Shown here one piece after another: positions 44,134-54,808 of a stretch of 64,000 nt of DNA; positions within the stretch are counted from its first letter, which is position 1; each line of letters begins with the position of its first letter. Origin of the DNA: Pseudomonas sp. URMO17WK12:I2. GTDB taxonomy: Bacteria; Pseudomonadota; Gammaproteobacteria; Pseudomonadales; Pseudomonadaceae. A program made the translations under genes and the position numbers. The stretch covers positions 103,354 to 167,353 of the forward strand of contig NZ_QKYW01000012.1 in NCBI RefSeq assembly GCF_003253735.1. Direction: 5' to 3'. Below the pieces are notes generated by a model. It was not told the origin of the DNA. It searched no databases and saw only the letters and a program-made list of their open reading frames with translations.

Positions 44134-44349
44134 TCAGGTCGTGCGATGGCGCTCGAAGAAGCTCACGATCTGTTTGCGTGCCTCCTCCTTCGTCATGCCG
44201 CAGCGCGTGTGGACCAGCACGATGAGCTTGTCCAAATCGCCATCGGACTTGAGCAGCTCCTTGATAGAGAGCTCGTGCCAGACGATTTGTGCCGGGCCTA
44301 CCAGACGTTTCCATTTTTCCTTGATGATCTCGTTCAGTGGCTTGGTCAT
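44134..44349 (-). CDS. CsbD-like stress protein
   Basis: Protein of 71 aa, divergent from but consistent with CsbD: KEKWKRLVGPAQIVWHELS, then GDLDKLIVLVHTRCGMTKEEARKQIVSFF (pattern W-x-x-L-x-G, DKL, R-x-G-x-T-K-E-E-A). CsbD proteins are abundant under general stress and osmotic stress, function unproven. It starts 17 nt after the glucan synthase stop. The ATG at 44349 has GAGGAAAA upstream. Confidence 0.72.
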   Translation of the reverse strand: MTKPLNEIIKEKWKRLVGPAQIVWHELSIKELLKSDGDLDKLIVLVHTRCGMTKEEARKQIVSFFERHRTT

Positions 44350-44366
44350 GATTTTTCCTCTGCGAC

Positions 44367-47300
44367 TCACTGCGGTTGGGGGAGCACTCGGATTGGTTTT
44401 CCAGCGCTCACCGATGTGCCGACTTCTCTTTGCAGCCATTGGATGTCGACCGAGTGCCGCTGGCCATCATCCATCAAAGTAATCACGTCGCCCTTCACCA
44501 GTTCACCGTCCAAATGCACGGTCGTCCTGCCAGCATCCATGCAGCTCAAGCTGATCAGATAGAGCGCGGAGCCATAGCGGTAATGCAGGCTAAACCCCGG
44601 CCAGCCCGCAGGCAGCACTGGGTGCATACGCAGCTGAGAGCCGTTGCGTTGCAGGCCGAGCAGCGATTCGACGATCAGCCGATACATCCAACCGGCCGAA
44701 CCGGTGTACCAACTCCAGCCGCCTCTGCCTTCGTGGGGCGGCATGCCGTAGACATCAGCGGCCACGACATACGGCTCGACCTTGTAGGTTGCGATGGTTT
44801 CGGCACTGTTGCCGTGACTGACCGGATTGATCAGGCGCAGCAGCTCCCATGCTCTCTCGCTGTCGCCCAATTCGGCGAATGCCATGCTCGCCCACACTGC
44901 TGCGTGGGTGTACTGCCCGCCATTTTCGCGCACCCCCGGTACATAACCTTTGATGTAGCCAGGATCGAGCACGCCGCGATCAAAAGGCGGTGTGAGCAGC
45001 TGCACCAGACCTATATCGCGGCGCAGCAGATGTCGTTCCAACGAGTCCATGGCGGTACGCCGGCGCCCGTCGTGGGCCGCGCCGGACAGTACCGACCAAC
45101 TCTGGGCGATGGAGTCGATGCGACACTCGTCGTTGCTGGCTGAGCCCAATGGTTTGCCATCGTCGAAGTAGGCACGGCGGTACCAGTCGCCATCCCAGGC
45201 GTGGGCGTCGAGGCTCAGGCGCAGGGCATCGGCCTGCTCTTCGCAGCGCTTGGCAAATTCGGCGTCCCCGTGGAGCAGGGCGGTAATGGCGAAGCGGCGC
45301 AGCACGTCGTAGCCGAAGAAACCCAGCCAGACGCTTTCGCCCTTGCCCCCTTCGCCAACGCGGTTCATGCCGTCGTTCCAGTCGCCGTGCCCCATCAGGG
45401 GCAGGCCGTGAGCGCCCCGTGCCAAGCTGTGCTCTATGGCCCTGACGCAGTGTTCATAGAGCGTTTCCTGTATGGGCGAGTGATTAGGCAGGTCGTAATA
45501 GGATTCCTCGCCGCTGTTGAGCATGCGGCCTTCCAGGTAGCCCACTGTTTCGGCGAGCACGCTGTGATCGCCACTGACCTGCACGTAGCGGCTGGTCGCC
45601 TGGGCCAGCCACAGGTAATCGTCGGAGCAGCCGGTACGCACACCGCGATCCAGCGGCGGGTGCCACCAGTGCTGCACATCGCCTTCGAGGAACTGGTGTG
45701 CGGCGCACAGCAGCAGATGCCGGCGAACTGCCGCCGGATCTGCATGCAGCATGGCCATGCTGTCCTGCAACTGATCACGGAAGCCGAACGCGCCGCCGGA
45801 CTGGTAGTAGCCGCTGCGGGCCCAGAAACGACAGGCTATAACCTGATACATCAGCCAGCCATTGACCAATACGTCCACGGCTGGCTCCGGGGTTTCGATC
45901 TGTACCTTGCCCAGGATGTCTTGCCAATGGACGCCTACCCGCTCGAGCTCCGCCTTGGCGACACCACTGCCGCGCATGCGTTGTACCAGACGAGACGCGG
46001 TCTGAGCGTCCTGCGCGGCGCCCAGGCGAAAGGTCACGCTGCGCTGCTCATCAACCGCCAGGTGCAGGTTGACCCGCAATGCCGCGCACGGGTCGAGCCC
46101 CGGGCCGCTGCGTCCTGACAGTTGCGGCTGAGCCATGGCTGCCGGGGCGCTAAGGTTGCCGTTACGACCTATGAAGTCGCAGCGGCCGGCGGTACTGCTG
46201 GCCAGCGGGGCATCGGTATCGAAGAAGGCCACCCGGCCAGGGAATTCTATGGAATAGGCATTGCGTGCAAACAGCGCACCGCTGTTCGGATCGGCCTCGC
46301 TGACCACGTGCATGGACGATTTTTCCCGCAAATCGCCCAGTACCCAGGCCACGTAGCCGGTGACCGACAGGCGCCGCGGTCGGCCAGAGACGTTGTGGAT
46401 CTTCAGGTGCGAAAATTTGACCGGATCCTGCAGCGATACATAGACCCAAAGCTCGCTGCGGATTCCGCCTTCCTCATGTTCGAAGACGCTGTAGCCGAAA
46501 CCGTGACGGGTCACGTAGGCGCCCTTGCCCGGGCGTGGCAGTGGGGTTGGCGACCAGTAGTGGCCGGTTTCTTCATCGCGCAGGTAGATGGCCTCGTCGC
46601 CCGCGTCGCTGACTGGGTCGTTGCGCCATGGGGTGAGGCGGAATTCGTGGGCGTTTTCATGCCAGGTATAGGCGCTGCCGCTTTCCGAAATCACGCTGCC
46701 GAAGTTCGGGTTGGCCAGCACGTTGACCCAGGGTGCCGGCGTGGGCTGACCGGCCTGGCAATGAATGACGTACTCCTTGCCGTCTGCGCTGAAACCACCG
46801 TGGGGATTGCTCAGGATCAGCGATGCGTCAGCCAGTGGAACCACCACCGGCGGCGCCGGCCTGGGTAGCCGGCTGGCATCGAAGGCGGGCAGGGCGGGTT
46901 CTGCGCGGCGCCGATGGATCTGCTCCGCGAGGCTGCCGCGTTCGTCGCTTAGGACCAGATGGGCCACGGCCAGCATCAACACTCGGTCTTCGCTGGAGAG
47001 CTGCTGGGCAGGGCGCACGAAAATGCCTCCAGGCCGGTCCAGCAGGTGTGCCTCACTGCCCGACGTGACCAGCCCCATGATCGTGTCTTGCAAGTCCTGC
47101 CGGTAACCGGCTTGGTCCTCGTTCCAGATCACAAGGTCGACAATCAGGCCCTTGTGTCGCCAGTACGCGTGGGCCTGCACCAGCTGCCGTACCAGGTCGA
47201 TATGCGCGATGGCGGTTATCTGCAGCAGCACGATGGGCCGGTCGCCGGAAATCGCCTGGCCCCAGAGGCCGCTCTGGTTGCGCTGGTTGGCGGCCAACAC

Positions 47301-50300
47301 GCTCGGTGCGGCGCGCAGCGAAGGGTTGGTATAGATGATCGAGGCGGCCATTTGCTCAAACAGGCGGGCCTCTGCGTGGGAGGTGTTGAGCTGGCGCAGC
47401 AGCACCTGGCTGTGGGTCCAGGCCAGGTCGAAGACCCGATCGGCCAGGTGACGATCACGGTACTTGTTGATCAGGTGCAGGCAATCCTCACGGCTGTCAC
47501 TGACTCCGGTCACTAGGTCGATAGTGGCGGTCTGGCCTGGATCCAGGGTGATCCGACAGCGGATCGCCACGATGGGGTCGAGTACAGCCCCGGCCGTGCC
47601 GGACAGCGTCTCGGTGTCCATCGCCGCAGGGTGTGTCAGGTTGCGGCCGCGACCGATGAAGCGGGCCCTGTCGGTTTCATAGGAGATCGCCGTGATGTCC
47701 ACCTCATGCGCCGCCAGCAGATGGCAGAGCCACGGCACCTTCTCTTCACTGGAACGGGGCCGCCGGCTGCACAGGATCGCCTGCAATGGAGTGAGCAATT
47801 CACTCTGTACGAACAGTTTGCTGAAGGCAGGATGCAGGGCGTCGCTGAGGGCCGGAGCCAGGACCACCTCTGCGTAGCTGGTGAGCTCCAGGGTGCGACG
47901 CTGCGCACCTCGGTTGCTGATATGCAGGCGCCGCAGTTCGATGTCGTCCTCAGGGGAAACGACGATCTCGGTGTGGGCGTCGAAGTCCCGTTCGCGCACG
48001 CGAAATTCGGCTCGGGCGTCGGTGAAGATCGCTTCGAAGCTTTGTGTCGCGCGCAAGGTCGGCTGGTGCGCGGAGGACCAGAAATCACCGCTGTCGACAT
48101 CACGCAGGTAGCAGAAGGTGCCGGTGTTATCGCAGGTTATGTCCTCTTGCCAGCGGGTGACCGCCATATCGTCGCACCGGCTGTAGCCACCACCGGCATT
48201 GCTGATCATCACGTGGTAACGGCCGTTGGAAAGCAGTTGCACGGCCGGGTGCCGGCGCCCAGGGTCGGTGTAGACTCGCAGCTTGTTCTCGTTGACCCGG
48301 GCGACCTTGCCCTCCAGCGAGGCATTGGCGGTGTGCAGGTACTGCGCGGCGCTTTTCGGCACCCGCTCCTGCAGCAGCAGCGCGGTGGCCTGGAATTGTG
48401 GGTCGGCCTCAAAGCGTCGCTGCATGGGATGCCCCAGCAGAACATGGGCCAATGACAGCAGGCTCATGCCCTGATGGTGCGCCATGAAGGACTGGATCAA
48501 CGCAGCATTCTGTCCGGGAGGCAGGCGGGCACTGGTGAAATCGATGGCTTCGTACAGACCATAACGGCCTGCCATGCCCATTTCGGCAAGTCGCTGGAGA
48601 TTCTTGCAGGCGGCTTCCGGGGCTACCATAAGGGCCAGCACCGATGCATAGGGCGCCATCACCACGTCTTCGCCCAGTCCACGCTTGAGGCCCAGTCCCG
48701 GCACACCGAATGCCCGGTACTGGTAGTTCAGTTGTGCGTCCAGGGTGCTGTAGCCGGACTCCGATACGCCCCATGGCAGTCCCAGTTGCTGGCCATATTC
48801 GATCTGCCGCGCCACGGCGGCGCGGCAAGTTTGGTCGAGCAGGGTGCCGGCATAACTGGGCATGACCAGCATCGGCATCAGGTACTCGAACATCGAACCG
48901 GTCCAGGACAGCAGCACGGGAACCCCGCCGTTGCTGGTCAGCAGCCGGCCCAGGGTGAACCAGCTTTCCTGGGGGAGTTGGCCCTGGGCGATGACCACGA
49001 AATTGGTCAGCCGCGCTTCCGAAGCCAGCAAGTCGTAGTAGGCGCTGTCGAGACGCTGGTCATCGACGTTGTAGCCGATGGCCAGGAGCTCCCGTTGCGC
49101 GTCGTACAGAAAGGTGAAGTCCATGTCCGCCAGCTCGGCCGCCAGATCCGCCAGGCGCAGCGCCGTGGCGATGCGCTCGCCGGCATGGGCGATCACCGCG
49201 CGTACCTGAGCCTGTTCGCCGGCCGGCCATTGCGCTGCATCGAGCTGCGTCAGTTCGTGCCAGCTGGTCGAGGCCAGAGAACTACCCGGCAGGGTCAGGC
49301 TGGCTAGCTCGCTGTGCAGATCCTGGCAATGAGCGAGCAGAGTCTGGCGCCAGTATTCGGCTTCGACAGTCACTGAAAGCGCGGGTTGCAGGCCCTGGGC
49401 CAGGGCGATCATGCGCTGCAGCACCGCGCTGATATCGGTCAAGCTCTGCGCTTCGAGGGCAGGTGTCGTGGTCAGCTCGTTGAAAGCCTTGTCGAGCAGG
49501 TGCTCATCCAGCCCTCCTGCCAGCATTGCCTCATGCAGCACGCCGAGGCTGTCGAGCAGGCCGTTGCGCCAGTTCGGGTTGAGCAAGGCCGCTTTCGGCA
49601 ACTCGTACAGTCCTGGTCGCAGAGTCAGCAGCAGACCTGCCAGGTTGCCGCTATCTACGGTGGAAACATAGTTTGGCAGCAGCGGTTGCAGCGTCTGAGT
49701 GTCGTACCAGTTGTAAAAGTGGCGTCGATGGCGTTCCAGCCGCGACATGCTGGTCAGGGCGTTATCAAGGCGTGCGAGCAGGCGACCACCGCTCAGGTAG
49801 GCGAAGTCGTGAGCAGCCAGATGCGAGAGCAATGCCATGCCCATGTTGGTCGGCGAGGTTCGGTGGGCGGTTGCCGCCGTCGGCAGCTCCTGAATGTTGT
49901 CTGGTGGCAGCCAGTTGTCCGCAGGGCCGACATGATCGTCGAAGAAGGCCCAGGTCTTGCGTGCCAGGCGGCGTAGAAACTGCTGATCCTCGATCGACGG
50001 TGCATAGGCGACATCAACCACCGTCCTGCTCAGCCAGAAGGCGATGGCAGGCGCCAGTAACCAGGCCAGCAGCAAAGGCATGGCGATTGCCAGCACCACG
50101 GGCTGAACGGACAGCAGCAAGCCAACGGCGACCGCCATCAGCGGCGCTATCCACATCAGCCGGTACAAGCCTGGCAGGTCGTTGCGACTGCTGCGCTCCA
50201 CTTCTCGCGAAGGGTTCCATTGCAGCAAACGGCGCTGGCTGATCGTCATCCGCCACAGGGTACGAGCGATCGCGTCAAGGCTGCTGAACGCCTCGAAGGG

Positions 50301-52994
50301 CAGCCACGCCAACGTCAGCAACGCACGACTGAAGTCTTGGGCTGCATCGCGAAGGGTGGCTTTCAAATGCTGACCACGGCTGATGTCGTGGGCTTTGTCC
50401 AGCAACGCCAACAGGGTGTTGATCAGTGGCTGGGCGATGATCAGCAGAACCGCACCCAGGCTCCACAGCAGAGGCTGAGTGGTCGCGAACCAGCCCCACA
50501 GCACTATGCACAGAAAGGCAGCCGGCTCTAGGCTGCGGCGCAGGTTGTCGACTATCTTCCAGCAGGCCAGATTGGTCAGGCGGTTGCGCTCCAGGCCACC
50601 TCCGGTTTTCGGTGTCCAGGGCATCAGCCAGGGCAACAGCTGCCAGTCACCACGAATCCAGCGATGCCTGCGTTTGGCATCGGCGCTGTAGCACGCTGGG
50701 TGTTCCTCGTACAGCTGTACATCGCTGATCAGCCCGGAGCGGGCGTAACAGCCCTCGATCAGGTCGTGACTGAGAATACAGTTGTCCGGAAAGCAGCCCT
50801 GCAGGGCCTGCTCGAAGGCGTCCACGGCGTAGATACCCTTGCCGATGAACGAGCCGTTGCCGAACAGGTCCTGGTACACGTCTGATACCGAGCGGGTGTA
50901 AGGGTCGACCCCCGCATCGCTGCCGAACAGTTGCGCGTAGGCGGAGCGGGCGATGCTCGGCAGGCTGATGCCCACCCGCGGTTGCAGGATGGCATACCCA
51001 CTGACGATGCGATTGTGCTGCGGATCGAAGCGTGCCTGGTTGAGCGGATGGCAGATGGCACCAAGGAACTGCCTAGCCACATCGCGTGGCAGTTGGGTGT
51101 CGGTGTCCAGCGCGATGACGTATTCAACCCTCGGCAGCGCGGCGATATCGCCGACGATCAGTGAAAATCGCCCGTGACCCTGACCACGTAGCAGGGCATT
51201 GAGCTCGGCTATCTTTCCACGTTTGCGCTCATGGCCCATCCAGCGTTGTTCGGTGGCGTTCCAGCGTCGTGGCCTATGTAGCAGGAAGAAACGCGACGCA
51301 ACCGCTTCGGGGTATTTCAGATTCAGCGCTTTGATCGCCAGGCTGGCTTGTTGCAGCAGGGGGGCGTCGCCCTCGAGTACCTCGCTCTGGGCATCCATGA
51401 AATCGGTGAGCAGGGCGAAATGCAGGTTGGCATCACGATTGGCGAGAAAGCGTATCTCCAGGCCATCCACCAGCTCTTCCACATCCTGAGCGCTGCCGAT
51501 CAGTGTCGGCACTACCACCAGCGTACGTGCCTGGGCTGGGATGCCGGCGCTGTAATCGAGGCGCGGCAGGATGTCTGGTGGCAGGCTGAGGGTCACCAGA
51601 CGGTTGACCAGCGCGATGGCCAGGTGGCTGGTCATCACCAGCGTCGGCACGCTGAGTAGCAGCAATGCCCATGGGCCCCAGCCGTCGACGCGCAGCATGC
51701 TGTAGAAGGGCCAGGCCAGCAGAACGCTGAGCACCACCACCGGGGTAATGAAAAACGCCAGCGGCGACTTGCGCAGCACGCGCCGGCAGCGCTCGGCTGG
51801 GGATCGCCGCGCCCCCAATTGCTGCTCCAGATCGGCCAGCCCCGCGCCCAGCAGGTAGAAGCCAACGTGGCGCTTCAGCGGGTCTTCATCCGGTGCCGCG
51901 TGACACAGGGCGACGGCCGCCCGGGCAATGTCGACCTGCGAATGCCGGCAACAGCGCGCCAGGCGCTCCACGGCGTGGCGGTAATGGTCGCGGGTGGCGA
52001 AATCCATGCTGGAATAGATCGCAGACGGGTCTTCACCGAGGGCGTGCTCGACGCCGCTCATGAGCTCGACGAATTCGCGCCAGTCCAGCGAAGAGAGCAG
52101 GCGCAGGCTGTTGATGCTGTTGCTGATCGACACTTGCTCTGTCGCTTGCAACTGAGCGTCGAGGTGAATCAGCCGTTCGACGCTCTGGCCGGATTCGGCC
52201 AGGGCCTGCTCGACCCAGGTCATCGGCAGTATCAGTGCCGTGCTCTGGCCTTGCAGGCGCCGCGCCAGCTCGGCCACGAAAGCACTGGTCATCGGTGGCG
52301 CAGAGCGCGCCATGTCGGCCACCAGCAGCACCACGTTCTTGGCGTCGAGCTCGGCGGTTGAAACCAATCGATCTGCCCAGTCGTTGGCGAGACTGCGATC
52401 GCTCCAACTGGCCATAACCCGGGACGCGACCCGTCGCAGGTTCTCGATCAATGCCAAACGCAGCATGATGGGAATGCCCCATAGCTCGCCCAGCGTCAGC
52501 GGTGTGATCACTTGGTAGGCCGCCACGAAACGGCTCAGGCTGTCGCTATCGACCCGGCCATCACCATGGGCGATGGTTTCCAGGGCAATGTCGTAGACCC
52601 GAGGCAGCGTCCGTGAGGGCCCGTCATCCAGGCCGGGCAGTTCGCGGCAGTAGCCTTTGGGCAGATGTTTCTGCGCCGTACGGATCTGCTCTTCGACTAG
52701 ATAGAAGTTGTCCAGCAGCCACTCTGCAGCAGGCGTCGCGCGTTGGTTGGAGAGCGCTGCCGCGCTCATGGCCTGGCAACTGCTGGCCAGTACGGCGGCG
52801 TTTTCAGAAAGGCGATGAAGGAGGGCGTCGGAGGTGGGGGCGGAGCTAAGGTGATGCTGTTGGGCCAGATGGGCACCGTGTGTGGCCATTTGTTCTGCGC
52901 TAAACAGTTCCGCGCGCAGGGCCGGCTCGTATTCGAAGGTGCGCGGCGTGGGCCGCCACAACCGTTGGATTGCTCGAAGCCATTGCCTTTCCAT
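44367..52994 (-). CDS. ndvB: Cyclic beta-1,2-glucan synthase (NdvB/ChvB type)
   Basis: Giant inner-membrane enzyme of 2875 aa, close to the full length of ChvB/NdvB. Order: N-terminal soluble region (1-400), two membrane helices (about 408-460), GT84 glycosyltransferase with D630-T-D632 (ALDTDTQLP) and a RHRWIRGDWQ motif for UDP-glucose polymerisation, more helices (about 825-1000), glycoamylase-like region (about 1290-1500), and two carbohydrate-binding plus GH94 phosphorylase-like modules ending with GDWND at 2537-2541 that set ring size. Products are periplasmic cyclic glucans used in osmoadaptation and host or biofilm interactions. First gene of a three-gene operon with a CsbD-like protein. 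Ribosome site TAGGA upstream. P. aeruginosa NdvB is a much shorter enzyme, so the symbol is by function family. Confidence 0.93.
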   Translation of the reverse strand: MERQWLRAIQRLWRPTPRTFEYEPALRAELFSAEQMATHGAHLAQQHHLSSAPTSDALLHRLSENAAVLASSCQAMSAAALSNQRATPAAEWLLDNFYLVEEQIRTAQKHLPKGYCRELPGLDDGPSRTLPRVYDIALETIAHGDGRVDSDSLSRFVAAYQVITPLTLGELWGIPIMLRLALIENLRRVASRVMASWSDRSLANDWADRLVSTAELDAKNVVLLVADMARSAPPMTSAFVAELARRLQGQSTALILPMTWVEQALAESGQSVERLIHLDAQLQATEQVSISNSINSLRLLSSLDWREFVELMSGVEHALGEDPSAIYSSMDFATRDHYRHAVERLARCCRHSQVDIARAAVALCHAAPDEDPLKRHVGFYLLGAGLADLEQQLGARRSPAERCRRVLRKSPLAFFITPVVVLSVLLAWPFYSMLRVDGWGPWALLLLSVPTLVMTSHLAIALVNRLVTLSLPPDILPRLDYSAGIPAQARTLVVVPTLIGSAQDVEELVDGLEIRFLANRDANLHFALLTDFMDAQSEVLEGDAPLLQQASLAIKALNLKYPEAVASRFFLLHRPRRWNATEQRWMGHERKRGKIAELNALLRGQGHGRFSLIVGDIAALPRVEYVIALDTDTQLPRDVARQFLGAICHPLNQARFDPQHNRIVSGYAILQPRVGISLPSIARSAYAQLFGSDAGVDPYTRSVSDVYQDLFGNGSFIGKGIYAVDAFEQALQGCFPDNCILSHDLIEGCYARSGLISDVQLYEEHPACYSADAKRRHRWIRGDWQLLPWLMPWTPKTGGGLERNRLTNLACWKIVDNLRRSLEPAAFLCIVLWGWFATTQPLLWSLGAVLLIIAQPLINTLLALLDKAHDISRGQHLKATLRDAAQDFSRALLTLAWLPFEAFSSLDAIARTLWRMTISQRRLLQWNPSREVERSSRNDLPGLYRLMWIAPLMAVAVGLLLSVQPVVLAIAMPLLLAWLLAPAIAFWLSRTVVDVAYAPSIEDQQFLRRLARKTWAFFDDHVGPADNWLPPDNIQELPTAATAHRTSPTNMGMALLSHLAAHDFAYLSGGRLLARLDNALTSMSRLERHRRHFYNWYDTQTLQPLLPNYVSTVDSGNLAGLLLTLRPGLYELPKAALLNPNWRNGLLDSLGVLHEAMLAGGLDEHLLDKAFNELTTTPALEAQSLTDISAVLQRMIALAQGLQPALSVTVEAEYWRQTLLAHCQDLHSELASLTLPGSSLASTSWHELTQLDAAQWPAGEQAQVRAVIAHAGERIATALRLADLAAELADMDFTFLYDAQRELLAIGYNVDDQRLDSAYYDLLASEARLTNFVVIAQGQLPQESWFTLGRLLTSNGGVPVLLSWTGSMFEYLMPMLVMPSYAGTLLDQTCRAAVARQIEYGQQLGLPWGVSESGYSTLDAQLNYQYRAFGVPGLGLKRGLGEDVVMAPYASVLALMVAPEAACKNLQRLAEMGMAGRYGLYEAIDFTSARLPPGQNAALIQSFMAHHQGMSLLSLAHVLLGHPMQRRFEADPQFQATALLLQERVPKSAAQYLHTANASLEGKVARVNENKLRVYTDPGRRHPAVQLLSNGRYHVMISNAGGGYSRCDDMAVTRWQEDITCDNTGTFCYLRDVDSGDFWSSAHQPTLRATQSFEAIFTDARAEFRVRERDFDAHTEIVVSPEDDIELRRLHISNRGAQRRTLELTSYAEVVLAPALSDALHPAFSKLFVQSELLTPLQAILCSRRPRSSEEKVPWLCHLLAAHEVDITAISYETDRARFIGRGRNLTHPAAMDTETLSGTAGAVLDPIVAIRCRITLDPGQTATIDLVTGVSDSREDCLHLINKYRDRHLADRVFDLAWTHSQVLLRQLNTSHAEARLFEQMAASIIYTNPSLRAAPSVLAANQRNQSGLWGQAISGDRPIVLLQITAIAHIDLVRQLVQAHAYWRHKGLIVDLVIWNEDQAGYRQDLQDTIMGLVTSGSEAHLLDRPGGIFVRPAQQLSSEDRVLMLAVAHLVLSDERGSLAEQIHRRRAEPALPAFDASRLPRPAPPVVVPLADASLILSNPHGGFSADGKEYVIHCQAGQPTPAPWVNVLANPNFGSVISESGSAYTWHENAHEFRLTPWRNDPVSDAGDEAIYLRDEETGHYWSPTPLPRPGKGAYVTRHGFGYSVFEHEEGGIRSELWVYVSLQDPVKFSHLKIHNVSGRPRRLSVTGYVAWVLGDLREKSSMHVVSEADPNSGALFARNAYSIEFPGRVAFFDTDAPLASSTAGRCDFIGRNGNLSAPAAMAQPQLSGRSGPGLDPCAALRVNLHLAVDEQRSVTFRLGAAQDAQTASRLVQRMRGSGVAKAELERVGVHWQDILGKVQIETPEPAVDVLVNGWLMYQVIACRFWARSGYYQSGGAFGFRDQLQDSMAMLHADPAAVRRHLLLCAAHQFLEGDVQHWWHPPLDRGVRTGCSDDYLWLAQATSRYVQVSGDHSVLAETVGYLEGRMLNSGEESYYDLPNHSPIQETLYEHCVRAIEHSLARGAHGLPLMGHGDWNDGMNRVGEGGKGESVWLGFFGYDVLRRFAITALLHGDAEFAKRCEEQADALRLSLDAHAWDGDWYRRAYFDDGKPLGSASNDECRIDSIAQSWSVLSGAAHDGRRRTAMDSLERHLLRRDIGLVQLLTPPFDRGVLDPGYIKGYVPGVRENGGQYTHAAVWASMAFAELGDSERAWELLRLINPVSHGNSAETIATYKVEPYVVAADVYGMPPHEGRGGWSWYTGSAGWMYRLIVESLLGLQRNGSQLRMHPVLPAGWPGFSLHYRYGSALYLISLSCMDAGRTTVHLDGELVKGDVITLMDDGQRHSVDIQWLQREVGTSVSAGKPIRVLPQPQ

Positions 52995-53572
52995 ATTTTC
53001 CTAGCGCAACGTGAAACGTGGATAACGTTGCAGAGATGCATGTCGCGCAAGCGTTGCAGGCGTGACGAATGAGGAAGGTGTACCAAGCCAGTGTGAAATT
53101 CTCCCGGCAGTGCGTCTGTCTGCTAGCGCACATAACAACAGCTCTGTGGTTGCGGTTTACCTCAGACATCCTCTATTCGCCGTAACCATGGCCTGTCTAT
53201 TCAGAGCTTAGAGCTGCAGATTGCGCAACATAATCGGCAAACGCCTCTATCTCGTCCAAGAGCATTCACGCCATGAGCTATCGGCGCGCCTGCACAAGCT
53301 GCGAGACATCAAAACGTTGCTGGAAGCAGCCTCCCACGGCTGTTAACGGTGGGTACATTTTCGTGTTGCAGCCTTAACGTAAAAGTTGCGTGAGGCATTT
53401 TTTTGAATACCGGCCAAGTCAGTAGGAAGTGCTTCACTCGGGCGGTCGGCTCTGATGGAGTGAGCTGATAATCAGTTTTCTCCTCACTAGGAGCCACTCT
53501 TCATACGTGCTTTACTGATGGATGGCAGCGATTGCCCTCAATGAAATCGTGCATTGGCACTGGGATCACGGC
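52995..53572. promoter_or_regulatory. Divergent spacer between the glucan synthase and a sensor kinase
   Basis: Nearly 580 bp with no supported gene. It must hold promoters for both divergent genes, but I could not assign hexamers with confidence. Confidence 0.4.
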
Positions 53573-54694
53573 ATGCGACTGTCCACGTTCATTGATGAAA
53601 ATGTTGAGCCTATCCTGCAGGCTTGGGAGGACTTCGCGCGGACCATCGCCGTTCCCGGTAAGACACTGGATGCCGATGCCTTGCGCGACCATGCAGGACA
53701 GATGTTGCAGGCCATCGTCAATGACCTCGATACGCCGCAGAGCAAGCAGCAGCAGTTGGAGAAATCCCAGGGCAATGGTCCTGCCAGCGATAGGCAGACG
53801 GCAGCGCAGGCGCATGCAGTCACTCGGCTCATGGCCGGCTTCACCCTGGATCAAATGGTCTCCGAGTATCGCGCGCTGAGAACCAGCGTGCTGAGTTTGT
53901 GGATGTGCCAGATGAACGTGGCCGGGGCGGTGGAAATTGAAGACCTGGCGCGCTTCCACGAAGCCATAGATCAGGCGCTGACAGAATCTATCGCCAATTA
54001 TTCCCGTGCACAGGAGGCTTCGCGCACGCTTTTCCTGGGAATATTGGGGCATGATCTGCGCAACCCGCTCGGCGCCATTTTGTTGGGGGCTGACATGCTG
54101 CTCCGCAATGGAGAGCTCTGCGATAAATTCGTCGCTGTGGCCGGCCAGGTCCACACCAGTGCCAAACGCGCCAACCGAATCGTGGGGGATCTACTCGACT
54201 TCACCCGCTCACACCTCGGACCAACGCTGCCGGTGCGACTTCAGGCCGTGGATCTGGTCGCCGCGTGCAAGCGGATCGTCAGCGAGGAGCGGGCCGTGCA
54301 TCCACTCTCAGATATTCGCTGCGAGGTAACCTGTACTGGAGGCGGGCGTTTCGATGAGGCGCGCATGGAGCAGGTGTTCTCCAACCTGATCAGCAATGCG
54401 GTCCATCATGGCAAGTCGGGAGCGCCCGTCACGGTGGCTTTTACATCCGATGCCGAATCATACGTGTTCAGCGTTCATAACTTGGGCCAGCCCATTGCCG
54501 ATGACGTATTGCCCTTTATCTTCGATCCGATGGGGCGTTTTTTGCGACCTGGAGTGAGCGACCTGGGGCCCTTGGCTGGAATCGGCCTTGGCCTCTATAT
54601 CGCGTCGCAGATTGTAGCGGCACATGGCGGCCAGATCGACGTGACATCGTCTGGCAGGAAGGGCACCACGTTTAAGGTGCGCTTGCCCAGGTAG
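53573..54694 (+). CDS. Soluble sensor histidine kinase with RsbRD-like N-terminus
   Basis: Kinase of 373 aa without membrane segments. The N-terminal 150 residues (MRLSTFIDENVEPILQAWEDFARTI and ARLMAGFTLDQMVSEYRALRTSVL-like segment) match the RsbRD_N/globin-like sensor fold. HisKA with GHDLRNPLGAIL (phospho-acceptor His), HATPase_c with NLISNAVHHGKSG and GIGLGLYIASQIVAAHGG. The start at 53573 begins the conserved MRLSxFI motif; an ATG at 53522 would add 17 residues. It may pair with the single-domain receiver at 55321. Confidence 0.9.
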   Translation: MRLSTFIDENVEPILQAWEDFARTIAVPGKTLDADALRDHAGQMLQAIVNDLDTPQSKQQQLEKSQGNGPASDRQTAAQAHAVTRLMAGFTLDQMVSEYRALRTSVLSLWMCQMNVAGAVEIEDLARFHEAIDQALTESIANYSRAQEASRTLFLGILGHDLRNPLGAILLGADMLLRNGELCDKFVAVAGQVHTSAKRANRIVGDLLDFTRSHLGPTLPVRLQAVDLVAACKRIVSEERAVHPLSDIRCEVTCTGGGRFDEARMEQVFSNLISNAVHHGKSGAPVTVAFTSDAESYVFSVHNLGQPIADDVLPFIFDPMGRFLRPGVSDLGPLAGIGLGLYIASQIVAAHGGQIDVTSSGRKGTTFKVRLPR

Positions 54695-54740
54695 CGGTGC
54701 CTCGGGTGGTGGAAGCACCAGCAGCCCGGATGCCGGGCTG

Positions 54741-54771
54741 CAAAATGAAAAGCCCGGCATCAGAGCCGGGC
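54741..54771 (-). terminator. Terminator for the hypothetical gene on the - strand
   Basis: Read on the - strand: GCCCGGC/GCCGGGC stem with 6-nt loop and a T-rich tail. A second similar palindrome (AGCCCGG/CCGGGCT) lies just upstream at 54723-54739. Confidence 0.7.
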
Positions 54772-54808
54772 GTGCGATGGTGCAGCATGTGCCATTTCCG
54801 GCTCGACT

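Noticed and set aside
44376..52500. Many + strand ORFs of 100-300 aa
   Set aside because: Shadows of the giant glucan synthase gene, caused by high GC codon use.
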